A stretch of DNA of 64,000 bases from Streptomyces sp. cg36 (GCF_041080675.1 NZ_CP163520.1:930001-994000); one strand, 5' to 3'. Counted from the first letter of the stretch, positions 8,500 through 17,818 are shown. Numbers and translations: made by a program. The notes: generated by a model not told the origin, from the sequence alone.

Positions 8500-9510
8500 T
8501 CAGGAGCCCGTGGGACCGGCGGGCGGGGCGCCCGAGACCGCCGCCCGGTAGAGGGCCTCGGTCGCGTCGCCGAAGTACGCGCTGTAGGAGACCTGGGGCG
8601 TGTTGCCCCCGGTGTGGTAGCCGCCGATGACCCCGATCACCCCCCAGCCGCCCCGCCACGGCACCAGCATCGGTCCGCCGCTGGTGCCGCCGACGAACGC
8701 GTCGCAGGCGATGCGCGGGAAGGTGCCCGGGTCCGCCGGGTCGTCGCTCTCCCACCGGGTGGTCCAGCTCCAGCACTCCAGCGGCTTCTGCGCCCCTCCC
8801 GGGTACCCGATCATCCGCACCGGGACGTGGAAGTACCCCGTCCCGGTGAGCAGCCGCACCCCGCCCACCGCGTCCTGGAGCAGCCGGCCGTTCTCGTTGG
8901 GGCCGGTGACGGCGAAGCCGAAGTCGTAGGCGGCCCCGGCGTGCTCGCCCAGGTCGTAGTACTCCCGCGCGACGTACACGCCGTTGGTGACGACCGGGAA
9001 GACGCCGAACGGCTTCAGCCCGTCGTGGTACTGCGGCACGAACGCCAGATGCCGTCGCGGGCTGCCGCCGGAGTACCCCTTGAGGCAGTGTCCGGCGCTG
9101 AGCACCAGGTTGCGGCCGGGGCTGCGGACCGCGGAGGCGCTGCAGGTGCGCCCGGTCCCGGTCGCGTCGGTCCAGAAGAAGGTGCCCGCCTGGGGCATGC
9201 CGTCGAAGCTGCGGCTGGGCGGGATGTACTCGCCCGGCCGGGGCCCGTCGACCGCGGGCCCGGCCGTGCGGGCCGCGGCGGTGGCGGCGCCCCCGCGCGC
9301 GTCCTGCGGCAGCGCGGCGGCCATCCGGGCCGGGCTCCAGTACGCGTCGAGCCGCGCGGCGGCGGCGACCGCCGCGCCCCGGGCGCCCCCGGCCGGTGCT
9401 CCCTGGGCCCCCGCCCCGTCGGCCGAGGCCGTCGGGGCGAAGCCCGCGCCGAGCAGCAGGGCCGCCGCGCACACGGCGGCGTTCCGCACGATCCTGGTCC
9501 TACGCACCAT
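8500..9510 (-). CDS. secreted trypsin-like serine protease
   Basis: 336 residues with a signal peptide (about 1-30, cleaved near ASA) and an Ala-rich propeptide-like stretch to about residue 90. The catalytic triad of a chymotrypsin-fold protease is visible: H141 (LSAGHC), D196 (AYDFGF) and S277 (GGTSGGPM). Cysteines near the histidine and serine loops would form the usual disulfides. The fold resembles the V8/glutamyl endopeptidase side of the family, but specificity cannot be read. The gene is convergent with the small gene ending at 8493, 6 bp away. Confidence 0.87.
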   Translation of the reverse strand: MVRRTRIVRNAAVCAAALLLGAGFAPTASADGAGAQGAPAGGARGAAVAAAARLDAYWSPARMAAALPQDARGGAATAAARTAGPAVDGPRPGEYIPPSRSFDGMPQAGTFFWTDATGTGRTCSASAVRSPGRNLVLSAGHCLKGYSGGSPRRHLAFVPQYHDGLKPFGVFPVVTNGVYVAREYYDLGEHAGAAYDFGFAVTGPNENGRLLQDAVGGVRLLTGTGYFHVPVRMIGYPGGAQKPLECWSWTTRWESDDPADPGTFPRIACDAFVGGTSGGPMLVPWRGGWGVIGVIGGYHTGGNTPQVSYSAYFGDATEALYRAAVSGAPPAGPTGS

Positions 9511-9615
9511 CAGTTTCCCTCCGGCAACCCGCTGTCGGGCACGAGTGAGGCCCCACCATAGGCGCGGCGCGTTGCGGGAAGAAGGGTGCGCGGTGGCCGG
9601 TGTCCCGCGTCCGGG

Positions 9616-10371
9616 TTACCGCACGGGAGCGGGCTCGACGGCCGGTTCGAGCAGCACCGAACGCAGCTGGGCCACCAACTGGTCGTCCGCCCCGAGCAGT
9701 TCGGCCGCGTACCCGCGCACCGAGCCGTACCGCTCGGTCAGGTCGGCGAGGAAGAACCGCATGATCTCGGCGGGGGCGCGCCCATAGCCCGGCCAGGTGA
9801 TCTCGCGGTCCGGGTGGGCGGCCCGCCAGTCGGCGATCAGCCGGTCGGTGGCGAGCCCGGTGAGGGTGAAGTCCTCGACGATCACCTCCTCGTCCACCCC
9901 GAGCAGGGCGAGGACCAGCGCGGCCAGCAGCCCGGTGCGGTCCTTGCCGGAGGCGCAGTGGAACACCAGCGGCCCGCTGTCGGCCGAGGCGATCGTGGCC
10001 AGGGCCTCGCGCAGCTCGGCCACGCCGTCCTCGGCGACTTCGAGGAAGCGGTCGGCGAGGTAGCGGCCCGTCTCGACTTCCGGGCCGAGGGCCGCCTGGT
10101 CGTACGGCCGGTGCTCGATGCTCAGATTGCGGTAGGCCAGCGCGGTGTGCTCCGGCACCCGGCCCTTGGAGGCGATCTCCCACGGGTAGCGCAGGTCGAT
10201 CACGGTGCGCACGCCGAGGGCGAGGAAGCGGTCCCAGTCCTCGCCCGCGAGCTTGCCCAGGGAGTCGGACCGGTAGAGCCGCCCCCAGCGGACGGTCAGG
10301 CCGTCCTCGGTGCGATAGCCCCCGAGGTCACGGAAGTTGTGCAGCCGTTCGAACTCGATGTGCCTGTTCAC
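9616..10371 (-). CDS. tyrosine-protein phosphatase
   Basis: 251 residues with the protein tyrosine phosphatase P-loop HCASGKDRTG: C139 is the nucleophile and R145 the phosphate-binding arginine (C-x5-R). The N-terminal NFRDLGGYRTEDG stretch is typical of the bacterial atypical phosphatase group that acts on phosphotyrosine and sometimes phosphoinositides. It appears cytoplasmic, with no signal peptide. The start is the GTG at 10371. It is divergent from the unknown gene at 10482 with 110 bp between, and no other kinase or phosphatase gene is close. Confidence 0.87.
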   Translation of the reverse strand: MNRHIEFERLHNFRDLGGYRTEDGLTVRWGRLYRSDSLGKLAGEDWDRFLALGVRTVIDLRYPWEIASKGRVPEHTALAYRNLSIEHRPYDQAALGPEVETGRYLADRFLEVAEDGVAELREALATIASADSGPLVFHCASGKDRTGLLAALVLALLGVDEEVIVEDFTLTGLATDRLIADWRAAHPDREITWPGYGRAPAEIMRFFLADLTERYGSVRGYAAELLGADDQLVAQLRSVLLEPAVEPAPVR

Positions 10372-10481
10372 AGGTCCGCACCCTACGGCCGCCGCCGCGC
10401 GTCGGACGTGGTGGGGATCACGTACCGCACCCGGGGCCGGAACCGCTGGTGGACGGTCCGCCGGGTTGAGATCCTTTCCCC

Positions 10482-11393
10482 ATGGCCGAATGGGCGAACT
10501 ACGCGCTCGTTCCCGGGAGCGGCGACCCCGGCGCGTACGAGTTGTACGAGTCGCGCTTCGGCGCGCCCGGCCTCGACCTCGACCTGCTGGCCGGCCCGGA
10601 CGTGGTCCTGCCGTTCGTGCGCGGCCACCGCGCCGCGCACGGGCAGTGGCGTGACGACGTCCGGTGCGAGGGCGCGGCCCTGGTCGACGAGGGGCGCAAG
10701 GTGCTGCTCTCCTTCGTCCAGGACGGCCCGAGGACCTGTCTGCGCCACCGGGCGGCGGCCCTGGAGCTGCTCGGGCACGCCTGGCCGGGCTGGGAGTCGC
10801 GCCACACCTACGACGGCCCGGCCGAGCTGCGCGCCTATCTGGGCCTGGACCCGGAGGCGGTCCGCGACCCCCAACTGGGCGTCGCCGCGGGTGCGTTGAT
10901 CGCCCCGGGGGACGAGGAACTGGCAGAGGACGACCCCTGGGTCACGGCCGTCACCGTCGGCCCGGACCGCTGCCATCTGGTGGCCGCCACCGGGGACCAC
11001 CCGATCGCGGAGGGCCCCGCGCTCCTGGAGCGGCTGGCCGGTGCGCCGGACCACGGCCGCTGCGGCCTCGCCGTCCTGTCGGGCCTGCACATCGACCCGG
11101 AGCGCCGCCGGGTGGGCTGGTGGCTGCCGGGCGCCCAGGCCGGGGCGTACGAGATGGCCGCGCGCTGGCCGGGCTGGACGGTCACGTTCTGGCGGGACCG
11201 GTGGGACGCCCACGGCCGCGCCTGCGGCGGTCTGTTCACCCCGCCGCCGGTGGACCGCGCCCGGGCCCTCGCCGAAGTACGGGACGAGGCCCGCGAGCAC
11301 TGGGCGCAGCGGCGCGACGAGACGGCCCTCGCGGCCGTCGACCGGGCCTGGCGGCGGGCGGTACGGACCCGGGCGCCGGGCGGAACCGGCTGA
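10482..11393 (+). CDS. hypothetical protein, soluble
   Basis: 303 residues without signal peptide or membrane segment. It is rich in Trp, Asp and Arg (WPGWESRHTYDG, RWPGWTVTFWRDRW) and I do not recognise a domain. The repeated W-P-G-W motif suggests two related halves or a carbohydrate/nucleotide-type pocket, but this is only a pattern. The ATG at 10482 is the first good start. It converges on the DHA2 exporter, 21 bp apart. Confidence 0.7.
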   Translation: MAEWANYALVPGSGDPGAYELYESRFGAPGLDLDLLAGPDVVLPFVRGHRAAHGQWRDDVRCEGAALVDEGRKVLLSFVQDGPRTCLRHRAAALELLGHAWPGWESRHTYDGPAELRAYLGLDPEAVRDPQLGVAAGALIAPGDEELAEDDPWVTAVTVGPDRCHLVAATGDHPIAEGPALLERLAGAPDHGRCGLAVLSGLHIDPERRRVGWWLPGAQAGAYEMAARWPGWTVTFWRDRWDAHGRACGGLFTPPPVDRARALAEVRDEAREHWAQRRDETALAAVDRAWRRAVRTRAPGGTG

Positions 11394-11414
11394 GCGGGTC
11401 CCGTCGCCGCCGCG

Positions 11415-12881
11415 TCACCCGTCGCCGCGCCCCGGCCCGTCCGCCGGTCCGGCCCGCAGGTCCCCCAGCGCCAGCAGCAGCGCCCCCACCACGAAGGCGA
11501 TCGACACCAGCAGCCCGTGGGCGTACGCGGTGGTCCAGCCCTCGCGGGACAGCCGGGCGAAGAAGACCGAGCCGACGGCGGCGATGCCGATGGCGGAGCC
11601 CACCCGCTGACCGGTCTGGAGGGTGCCGCCCGCGCTGCCCGCCGAGCGCACCGGGACCTGAGAGAGCGTCAGGGTCTGGTTGGGGGCGATGACCAGACCG
11701 CTGCCGAGGCCCGCGATGAGCAGCGGCGCCGCCATCGCCCACGCGCCCGCCCGGCCGGGGACCAGGTGCACGGCGAGCGCGGTGGCGCCGAGGCCGACGG
11801 CGACCGTCACCAGTCCGACGGCGACCAGTCGGCGGCCGAAGCGGGTGACCAGCCGCCCGCCGACGGAGGCGGCGACGCCGGAGCCCACCGCGAACGGGGT
11901 GATGGCCAGCCCCGCGAGCAGCGCGCTCAGCCCCAGCCCGGCCTGGAGGTAGAGCGCGGTGACGAAGAAGATCGAGGTGAAGCCGCCGAAGTAGAGCAGG
12001 ATCAGCGCGCAGCCGAGCCAGTAACCGCGTCGGCGAAAGAGCGTCAGGTCGAGCAGCGGGGAGGCGCCGCGCGCGGTCTGCCGCCGCTCCCACCCCACGA
12101 ATCCGGCCAGCAGCGCCGCCGCCACGACCAGCAGCAGCCACTTGAGCGGTCCGTGCCACTGCTGCGCCTGGACGAAGGGCAGCAGCAGGGCCAGCACACC
12201 GGCCCCGAGCAGCAGCACCCCGACCGGGTCGAGGGCCCGCAGCGGGACGCGGCGGGCGGAGGGGGTGTCCGGGAGCAGCCGCCGGGCCAGTACCAGACAG
12301 GTGATGCCGATGGGCACGTTGACGTAGAACACCCAGCGCCAGCCCTCGTGCGGGCCCGCCGCGTGGATGAGCACTCCGCCGAGGAGCGGCCCGACCGCGG
12401 TGGAGATGCCGATGACGCTGCCCATCATCCCGAAGGCCCGGCCGCGTTCGGCGCCGGTGAACATCTGCTGGATCAGCGCCGAGATCTGGGGCGAGATCAG
12501 CCCTCCGGCCAGGCCCTGGACGGCCCGCGCGGCCACCAGCCACAGGCTGGACTGGGCCGCCCCGCAGGCCGCCGAGGCGACGACGAAGAGGGCGAGGCCG
12601 GTCAGGAACACCGCCCGTCGCCCGCGCGCGTCACCGATCCGCCCGGCGGGGACGAGGAACAGCCCGAAGGCGAGCGCGTATCCGGAGAGGACCCACTGGA
12701 GATCGGCCTCGGGGGCGTGCAGCGCCGCCCGGACCGACGGCAGCGCCACATTGACGATCGACACGTCGAGCAGCGTCATGAACGCCGCCACCAGACACAC
12801 CGCGAGCGCACGCCAGCGCGCCCGCTCGGACAGGTCGCCGGTCCGCCGGGTGCCCGGCCCGCCCTCGGAATCCGCAGTCAC
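11415..12881 (-). CDS. DHA2-family MFS drug exporter (14-TM type)
   Basis: 488 residues, largely hydrophobic, with the MFS signatures LDVSIVNVALPSV in helix 1, GRIGDARGRR in the loop between helices 2 and 3, and an RAVQGLAGG/GPLLGG motif C region typical of drug/H+ antiporters. Length and pattern fit the 14-helix DHA2 group, which exports cationic drugs or antibiotics. The start is the GTG at 12881. The gene is divergent from a TetR regulator across a 94-bp gap holding a perfect dyad, a classic exporter/repressor pair. Confidence 0.88.
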   Translation of the reverse strand: MTADSEGGPGTRRTGDLSERARWRALAVCLVAAFMTLLDVSIVNVALPSVRAALHAPEADLQWVLSGYALAFGLFLVPAGRIGDARGRRAVFLTGLALFVVASAACGAAQSSLWLVAARAVQGLAGGLISPQISALIQQMFTGAERGRAFGMMGSVIGISTAVGPLLGGVLIHAAGPHEGWRWVFYVNVPIGITCLVLARRLLPDTPSARRVPLRALDPVGVLLLGAGVLALLLPFVQAQQWHGPLKWLLLVVAAALLAGFVGWERRQTARGASPLLDLTLFRRRGYWLGCALILLYFGGFTSIFFVTALYLQAGLGLSALLAGLAITPFAVGSGVAASVGGRLVTRFGRRLVAVGLVTVAVGLGATALAVHLVPGRAGAWAMAAPLLIAGLGSGLVIAPNQTLTLSQVPVRSAGSAGGTLQTGQRVGSAIGIAAVGSVFFARLSREGWTTAYAHGLLVSIAFVVGALLLALGDLRAGPADGPGRGDG

Positions 12882-12927
12882 CGGCGGCCCTTCTCTCGCA
12901 CGGACGAGTACGCCACGGTAGCGCGCC

Positions 12928-12942
12928 GTTACGGCCCGTAAC
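12928..12942. promoter_or_regulatory. 15-bp TetR operator candidate
   Basis: GTTACGG (12928-12934), one base, CCGTAAC (12936-12942). This perfect dyad lies between the divergent exporter and TetR genes, 46 and 33 bp from their starts, where one bound repressor dimer could block both promoters. Confidence 0.65.
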
Positions 12943-12975
12943 TCTTGCGACGCACACTCGCGAGAGGATGATGGA

Positions 12976-13749
12976 ATGAGCACCGCCTCCGGACGCGCGT
13001 CCGGGCGCGGCTTCCTCCGGCACGCGGGAGGCACCATGCCCTCCGAGGTGAACAGCCCCCGGGCCCGCTATCGCGAGCAGACCCGTGCGGAGATCAAGGC
13101 GATGGCGCTCCAGCAGCTCGCCGAGGGCGGCGCGCAGTCGGTGGCGCTGACCCGGATCGCCAAGGAGATGGGGCTGTCCGGACCCGCCCTGTACCGCTAC
13201 TTCGCGAGCCGCGACGACCTGCTGAGCGATCTGATCCGGGACGCCTACGACGATCTGGCCTGGACGGTCGCGCACACCAGCGGCGACCGCGCGGCCGGTC
13301 CGCGCTCCGCGCTGCACGCCCTCGCCGACGCCTGGCTGGACTGGGCCACCGCGCAGCCGCACCGCTATCTGCTGATCCAGGGGCCGCCGGTGCCGGGGTA
13401 CGCGGCACCGCCCGACGCCCTGGAGCGCGCGCGGGCCGCGCTCGGCCCGTTCCTGCTGCTCTTCGCCGCGGGAGACCCGGTCGAGGTGTTCCGGCCGACG
13501 GTCGCGGAGATGGCCGCGTGGGTGCGCGAGGACGACTCCGTGGCCGACTGGCTCCAGGAGCGGGCCCGGCTGGTGCCCGGCGATCCGCGCGCGGGCACGG
13601 CGCTGGCGGGCGCGGTGCTCGCCTGGTCCCAGCTGCACGGCACGGTGAGCCTCGCGGTCTCGGGCCAGTACGAGGGGATGCGGCAGCGGGCGCGGACGCT
13701 GCTGACGGCCCAAGTGGACGCGCTGGCGGACGGGTTCCGGCTGCCGTGA
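12976..13749 (+). CDS. TetR-family transcriptional regulator
   Basis: 257 residues if started at the ATG at 12976, which has GAGAGGA seven bases upstream. An ATG at 13036 (MPSEVNS) with GGGAGG is an alternative and trims 20 unusual residues. The N-terminal helix-turn-helix is clear (LTRIAKEMGLSGPALYRYFASRDDLLSDLI); the C-terminal domain resembles the TetR_C_13-like ligand-binding half. By position it represses the divergent DHA2 exporter and itself until a drug-like ligand binds. The ligand is unknown. Confidence 0.87.
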   Translation: MSTASGRASGRGFLRHAGGTMPSEVNSPRARYREQTRAEIKAMALQQLAEGGAQSVALTRIAKEMGLSGPALYRYFASRDDLLSDLIRDAYDDLAWTVAHTSGDRAAGPRSALHALADAWLDWATAQPHRYLLIQGPPVPGYAAPPDALERARAALGPFLLLFAAGDPVEVFRPTVAEMAAWVREDDSVADWLQERARLVPGDPRAGTALAGAVLAWSQLHGTVSLAVSGQYEGMRQRARTLLTAQVDALADGFRLP

Positions 13750-13977
13750 GCCGTCGTGCTTCACGGCTGCCCGGAGAACTGCCCTTTTCGCACTGCCCGG
13801 TTGGTCCTTCCGTGTGCCACCGCTCTCTCGATTCAAAGAGGTTGCCTTTTCGACCAGCCCAAGAAAAGACTCATTGCGGTCTCGTTCCTCCGCGACTCCT
13901 TGACGCCTCATTCACCTCCCAGTTGACTTCCAGCCACCTCGGCCGCATACCTGCGGCCTCGTCAGGGAGGGCACCGA

Positions 13978-15090
13978 ATGAACACGGGTACGCGTCGTGC
14001 CGCGACGGCCATGACCGCCGCCGCGCTGGCAGTCTCTCTCGCCGCCTGTGGCAGCGCCAAGGACTCGGGCGCGGCGGCCAAGGATTCGGCGGCGAAGAAA
14101 GGCGGGGCACTCAGGATCGGTCTGCTCCTGCCGGAGAACCAGACCGCGCGTTACGAGAAGTTCGACAAGCCGCTGATCGAGAAGATGGTCCGGGATCTCA
14201 CGAACGGCAAGGGCCAGGTCGTCTATGCCAACGCGAAGCAGGACGCGACCCTTCAGGCCCAGCAGGTCGACGCGATGATCACCAACAAGGTCGACGCGCT
14301 GATCGTGGACGCGGTGGACTCCAAGGCGATCGCGGGCGCGGTCAAGAAGGCCAAGGACCGGGGCATCCCGGTCGTCGCCTTCGACCGGCTGGCCGAGGGC
14401 CCGATCGACGCGTACACGTCGTTCGACAACGAGCAGGTCGGCCATGTGCAGGGCAAGGCCCTGGTGGACGCGCTGGGCGCGAAGGCCAAGGACGGCCAGA
14501 TCGTGATGATGAACGGCGCGATCACCGACCCGAACGCCGCCCTGTTCAAGAAGGGCGCGCACGCCGAGCTCGACGGCAAGGTGAACATCGGCAAGGAGTA
14601 CGACACCAAGGAGTGGAAGCCGGAGAACGCCAACGCCAACATGGAGGGCGCGATCTCGGCCCTGGGCAAGGACAAGATCATTGGCGTCTACTCCGCCAAC
14701 GACGGCATGGCGGGCGGCATCATCACCGCCCTCAAGGCGGCCGGCCTGTCCAAGCTCCCCCCGGTCACCGGCCAGGACGCCGAACTCGCCGGCGTCCAGC
14801 GCATCGTCATGGGCGAGCAGTTCATGAGCGTCTACAAGCCCTACGTCCAGGAGGGCCCGGTGGCCGCGCAGATGGCCGTGGCGCTCGCCAAGGGGCAGCC
14901 GCTCACCATGATCACCAAGGCGACGGTCGACTCCCCCACCACCAAGGCCATCCCGTCCGTGATCATCCCGATCGTGGCGCTCACCAAGGCGAACGTGAAG
15001 GAGACCGTCCTCCGCGACGGCATCTACACGGCCTCCGAGATCTGCACGGCCAACCTGAAGGACGCCTGCGCCGCGATGGACCTCAAGTAG
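13978..15090 (+). CDS. sugar-binding lipoprotein of ABC transporter, XylF-like, orphan
   Basis: 370 residues with a lipoprotein signal (lipobox LAAC, Cys23 region) and a periplasmic-binding-protein-1-like fold (IGLLLPENQTARYEKFD, NKVDALIVDAVDSKAIAG, IPVVAFDRLA). It resembles XylF-type D-xylose-binding proteins. No ATPase or permease gene adjoins it, so it must share a transporter encoded elsewhere or be a stand-alone receptor. The ATG at 13978 follows AGGGAGG. Two TTGAC hexamers (13900 and 13923) upstream may be promoter elements. A 13-bp-arm hairpin follows the stop. Confidence 0.82.
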   Translation: MNTGTRRAATAMTAAALAVSLAACGSAKDSGAAAKDSAAKKGGALRIGLLLPENQTARYEKFDKPLIEKMVRDLTNGKGQVVYANAKQDATLQAQQVDAMITNKVDALIVDAVDSKAIAGAVKKAKDRGIPVVAFDRLAEGPIDAYTSFDNEQVGHVQGKALVDALGAKAKDGQIVMMNGAITDPNAALFKKGAHAELDGKVNIGKEYDTKEWKPENANANMEGAISALGKDKIIGVYSANDGMAGGIITALKAAGLSKLPPVTGQDAELAGVQRIVMGEQFMSVYKPYVQEGPVAAQMAVALAKGQPLTMITKATVDSPTTKAIPSVIIPIVALTKANVKETVLRDGIYTASEICTANLKDACAAMDLK

Positions 15091-15115
15091 CGGATGCCGC
15101 ATTGTGATCGCAAAT

Positions 15116-15148
15116 GGTTGTGCCCCGGAGCTTCACCGGGGCGCAACC
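15116..15148 (+). terminator. terminator after the sugar-binding lipoprotein gene
   Basis: GGTTGTGCCCCGG (15116-15128) pairs with CCGGGGCGCAACC (15136-15148) across a 7-nt loop, with one G-U position. It lies 26 bp after the stop and has no T-run, as is common in high-GC genomes. Confidence 0.6.
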
Positions 15149-15269
15149 GCATTGTGGAGCCCTCCCGACTCCCGTTGTCCGGTGGCTCAATAGGCCCTCT
15201 CCCCTCGCGCCCTGCCCCCCATTAGCGTGCCTCGGCGCGGGGGTCACTCGGGGAAAGGGTCTCACTGGC

Positions 15270-16010
15270 GTGTTCTATTACGCGTTCAAATACATCGTGC
15301 TCATACCGCTCCTGCGGTGGCCATTGCGGCCCAGGGTCGAGGGGCTCCGGCACGTTCCGCGCACCGGGGCCGCGATCATCGCGGGAAACCACCTCTCCTT
15401 CTGCGACTCCTTTCTGGTGCCGGTGACGCTACGGCGCCGGGTCACCTATCTCTGCAAGATGGAGTACTTCACCGGCCGGGGTGCCAAAGGGCGGCTCACC
15501 GCCGCGTTCTTCCGAAGCGTCGGGCAAATACCCGTGGACCGCTCGGGCAAAGACGCGGCGCGGGCCGCGATCGACACCGGGGTCGCGGTGCTGCGGAGCG
15601 GCGGACTGCTCGGCATCTACCCCGAGGGCACCCGCTCGCACGACGGCCGCCTCTACAAGGGCAAGGCGGGGGTCGCCGCGATGGCGCTGCGCACCGGCGC
15701 GCCCGTCGTCCCCTGCGCGATGATCGGCACCTTCGAGGCCCAGGAGCGCGGCCGGCGGCTGCCCCGGCGCGTACCGGTCACCATGCGCTTCGGCGCACCC
15801 CTGGACTTCTCCCGGTACGCGGCCGTGAGCGACCGGCCCGCGGTGCTGCGCGCGGTGACCGACGAGATCATGTACGCGATCCGCGCGCTCTCCGAGCAGG
15901 AGTACGTGGACGTCTACGCGGCGCAGGCCAGGGCCGCCGCCGAGGCCGCGGACCCGGCGCGGACGGTACGGCCCGGCGCGTTCAGTGCGCCTGGTCCAGT
16001 GCCGTCGTGA
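15270..16010 (+). CDS. 1-acylglycerol-3-phosphate acyltransferase (PlsC family)
   Basis: 246 residues. The acyltransferase signature H41-x4-D46 (NHLSFCD) and the EGTR box (E119-R122, IYPEGTRSH) are both present. One N-terminal membrane-associated helix (about 3-18) anchors the protein to the inner membrane, where it would transfer an acyl chain to lysophosphatidate in phospholipid synthesis. The start is the GTG at 15270, with GGGAAAGGG about ten bases upstream. The last 29 bp overlap the 3' end of the opposing ohrR gene. Confidence 0.87.
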   Translation: MFYYAFKYIVLIPLLRWPLRPRVEGLRHVPRTGAAIIAGNHLSFCDSFLVPVTLRRRVTYLCKMEYFTGRGAKGRLTAAFFRSVGQIPVDRSGKDAARAAIDTGVAVLRSGGLLGIYPEGTRSHDGRLYKGKAGVAAMALRTGAPVVPCAMIGTFEAQERGRRLPRRVPVTMRFGAPLDFSRYAAVSDRPAVLRAVTDEIMYAIRALSEQEYVDVYAAQARAAAEAADPARTVRPGAFSAPGPVPS

Positions 16011-16464
16011 GGCGCCCCAGGAGCTGCTGGAGGGAGAGGACCTCCTCGACCGTCAGACCGGTCGCGGAGAGGATCCTCAGCGGCACGGGCAGGGCGCGTT
16101 CGCGCAGGTCCGAGCCCTCTTCGGTGAGCCTGACCGTCACCGAGCGCTCATCCTCGGCGCTGCGCTCGCGGGTCACCAGGCCGGCCGCCTCCAGCCGCTT
16201 CAGCAGCGGCGAGAGGGTGCCCGAGTCGAGCCGCAGCCGCTCGCCGATCACCTTGACGGGCTGCGGGCCGTGCTCCCAGAGCACCAGCATCACCAGGTAC
16301 TGCGGATAGGTGAGGCCGAGGTCCTTGAGCGCGTCGCGGTAGACGCCGCCGAACGCCCGTGAGGCGGCGTGCAGCGAGAAGCAGACCTGGTGGTCGAGGC
16401 GGAGCAGATCGACGTCGGACGCCAGGGGCGCGGGCGACGCGGCGGGGGTCGACGAGGAGCTCAT
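15982..16464 (-). CDS. ohrR: OhrR, MarR-family organic hydroperoxide repressor
   Basis: 160 residues with the MarR winged helix (VIGERLRLDSGTLSPLLKRLE) and, near the N-terminus, the OhrR peroxide-sensing cysteine C28 in LDHQVCFSLHAASR. Oxidation of this Cys by organic hydroperoxides releases the repressor from DNA. It is divergent from ohr, its expected target, across a 126-bp region that contains an imperfect dyad. Its 3' end overlaps the PlsC gene by 29 bp. Confidence 0.9.
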   Translation of the reverse strand: MSSSSTPAASPAPLASDVDLLRLDHQVCFSLHAASRAFGGVYRDALKDLGLTYPQYLVMLVLWEHGPQPVKVIGERLRLDSGTLSPLLKRLEAAGLVTRERSAEDERSVTVRLTEEGSDLRERALPVPLRILSATGLTVEEVLSLQQLLGRLTTALDQAH

Positions 16465-16496
16465 GGATCCAGAGTAGCTTGTCGCCCATCATTCAG

Positions 16497-16521
16497 TTGC
16501 GCACCATTTAGTTGTGTGCAA
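16497..16521. promoter_or_regulatory. OhrR operator candidate
   Basis: TTGCGCAC (16497-16504) and GTGTGCAA (16514-16521) form a dyad with one mismatch around an AT-rich core (CATTTAGTT). The related half-motif CATTCAGTTG lies just upstream (16490-16499), giving two near-direct repeats. The position between ohrR and ohr fits repression of both. Confidence 0.6.
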
Positions 16522-16590
16522 CTCTTTGGGGCAGAGGGGCGGCCGTCACCCGCCCCGCACACTCACCACCCGACGGAAGAAGGCACCTCC

Positions 16591-17001
<411 letters not shown>

Positions 17002-17049
17002 CACCCCTCCTGCGCCCGGCCCGCGCGAGCCGGCCGGGCGCGGACGACG

Positions 17050-17087
17050 AACGGGCGCCCGCCCCCCCGAGGGGACGGGCGCCCGTT
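17050..17087. terminator. bidirectional terminator between ohr and lamin-tail gene
   Basis: AACGGGCGCCCG (17050-17061) and CGGGCGCCCGTT (17076-17087) pair perfectly around a 14-nt loop and are followed by TTTCC on the plus strand. The hairpin lies between two converging stops. Confidence 0.8.
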
Positions 17088-17102
17088 TCCGCCGTTTCCG
17101 GC

Positions 17103-17558
17103 TCAGCACATCTTGTAGTCGACCCTGGTCGAGTTGTACGAGCAGCTGTCGACCCGGCTGCCGTTGGCCTTCTTCAGGGTCGCCGTGTCCTTGTCGTTGT
17201 TCCACACATAGGCGGCCCGGCCCTGGTAGAGGTGGGCCGCCGAGTTCCGGCCCTTGCCGGTGTGCACGGTCACCGTCGCGCCCTTGCCGAGGGTGTAGTT
17301 GCCGAAGACGTACCGGTGGTTGGAGGCGTCGGTGAGCGTCCACCCCTTGAGGCTCACGGCCCGGGACGTGGTGTTGCGGATCTGTACGTACTCGCCGTTC
17401 AGGCTCGCGTTGGAGCGCGTGTCCGTGCCCGGGCTGTCGTAGTAGATCTTGTACAGGTGCACCGACCCGGAGGCGGCCTGCGCCTGGGTGGGCACCACCG
17501 CGACGGCGGCGAGGGCCGCCGCACCGGCGGTGACGGTCAGAATGCGCGTACGCAGCAT
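17103..17558 (-). CDS. secreted lamin-tail (LTD) domain protein
   Basis: 151 residues: signal peptide (about 1-28, cleaved near AQAA) followed by a single lamin-tail immunoglobulin-like domain (about 30-150) with NGEYVQIRNTTSRAVSLKGWTLTD and YVWNNDKDTATLKK, which are hallmarks of bacterial LTD proteins. Two late cysteines (DSCSYN, KMC) could form a disulfide. Such domains are thought to bind or present other components at the cell surface; there is no known enzymatic role. The ATG at 17558 is preceded by AGGGACATCC on the minus strand. Confidence 0.85.
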   Translation of the reverse strand: MLRTRILTVTAGAAALAAVAVVPTQAQAASGSVHLYKIYYDSPGTDTRSNASLNGEYVQIRNTTSRAVSLKGWTLTDASNHRYVFGNYTLGKGATVTVHTGKGRNSAAHLYQGRAAYVWNNDKDTATLKKANGSRVDSCSYNSTRVDYKMC

Positions 17559-17731
17559 GGATGTCCCTTGCGTTCGGTCCGGGCACCCCCCAAATCGGGC
17601 CCGGCGAAGCCCCCACGCTAGCGAGCGGCTCCGGGGCGCCGAGGGCGGGTTACCGAACCGCGACACTCACCCGCCCGCATTCCCGCCCCGGGTGTGGGAT
17701 AGCTCTCCCCCACGGCAGGCGACGGCGGGCG

Positions 17732-17737
17732 TACGCT
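17732..17737 (+). promoter_or_regulatory. -10-like hexamer for leaderless leader peptide
   Basis: TACGCT ends seven bases before the A of the leader-peptide ATG at 17744, the spacing expected if transcription starts at the start codon itself. No good -35 is visible. Confidence 0.35.
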
Positions 17738-17743
17738 CGGGGC

Positions 17744-17818
17744 ATGACTCTTCTGGTGATGCGACGACACGTGGACTACGTGCGCGTCACCAGCATGAGC
17801 TGTCGCCCGCAGGACTGA
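17744..17818 (+). CDS. short leader peptide (24 aa), actinobacterial attenuator type
   Basis: A 24-codon frame whose product contains MRRHVDYVRVTSMSCRP. The pattern RRHVD-x2-R-x2-S-x2-CRP is one I recognise from streptomycete genes annotated as putative leader peptides, often found ahead of sulfur or cysteine metabolism genes. It has no ribosome site, and a -10-like TACGCT suggests leaderless translation. It stands 184 bp before the dioxygenase gene, and the RNA in between can form two competing pairings. A role as a translation-sensing attenuator is an inference. Confidence 0.6.
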   Translation: MTLLVMRRHVDYVRVTSMSCRPQD

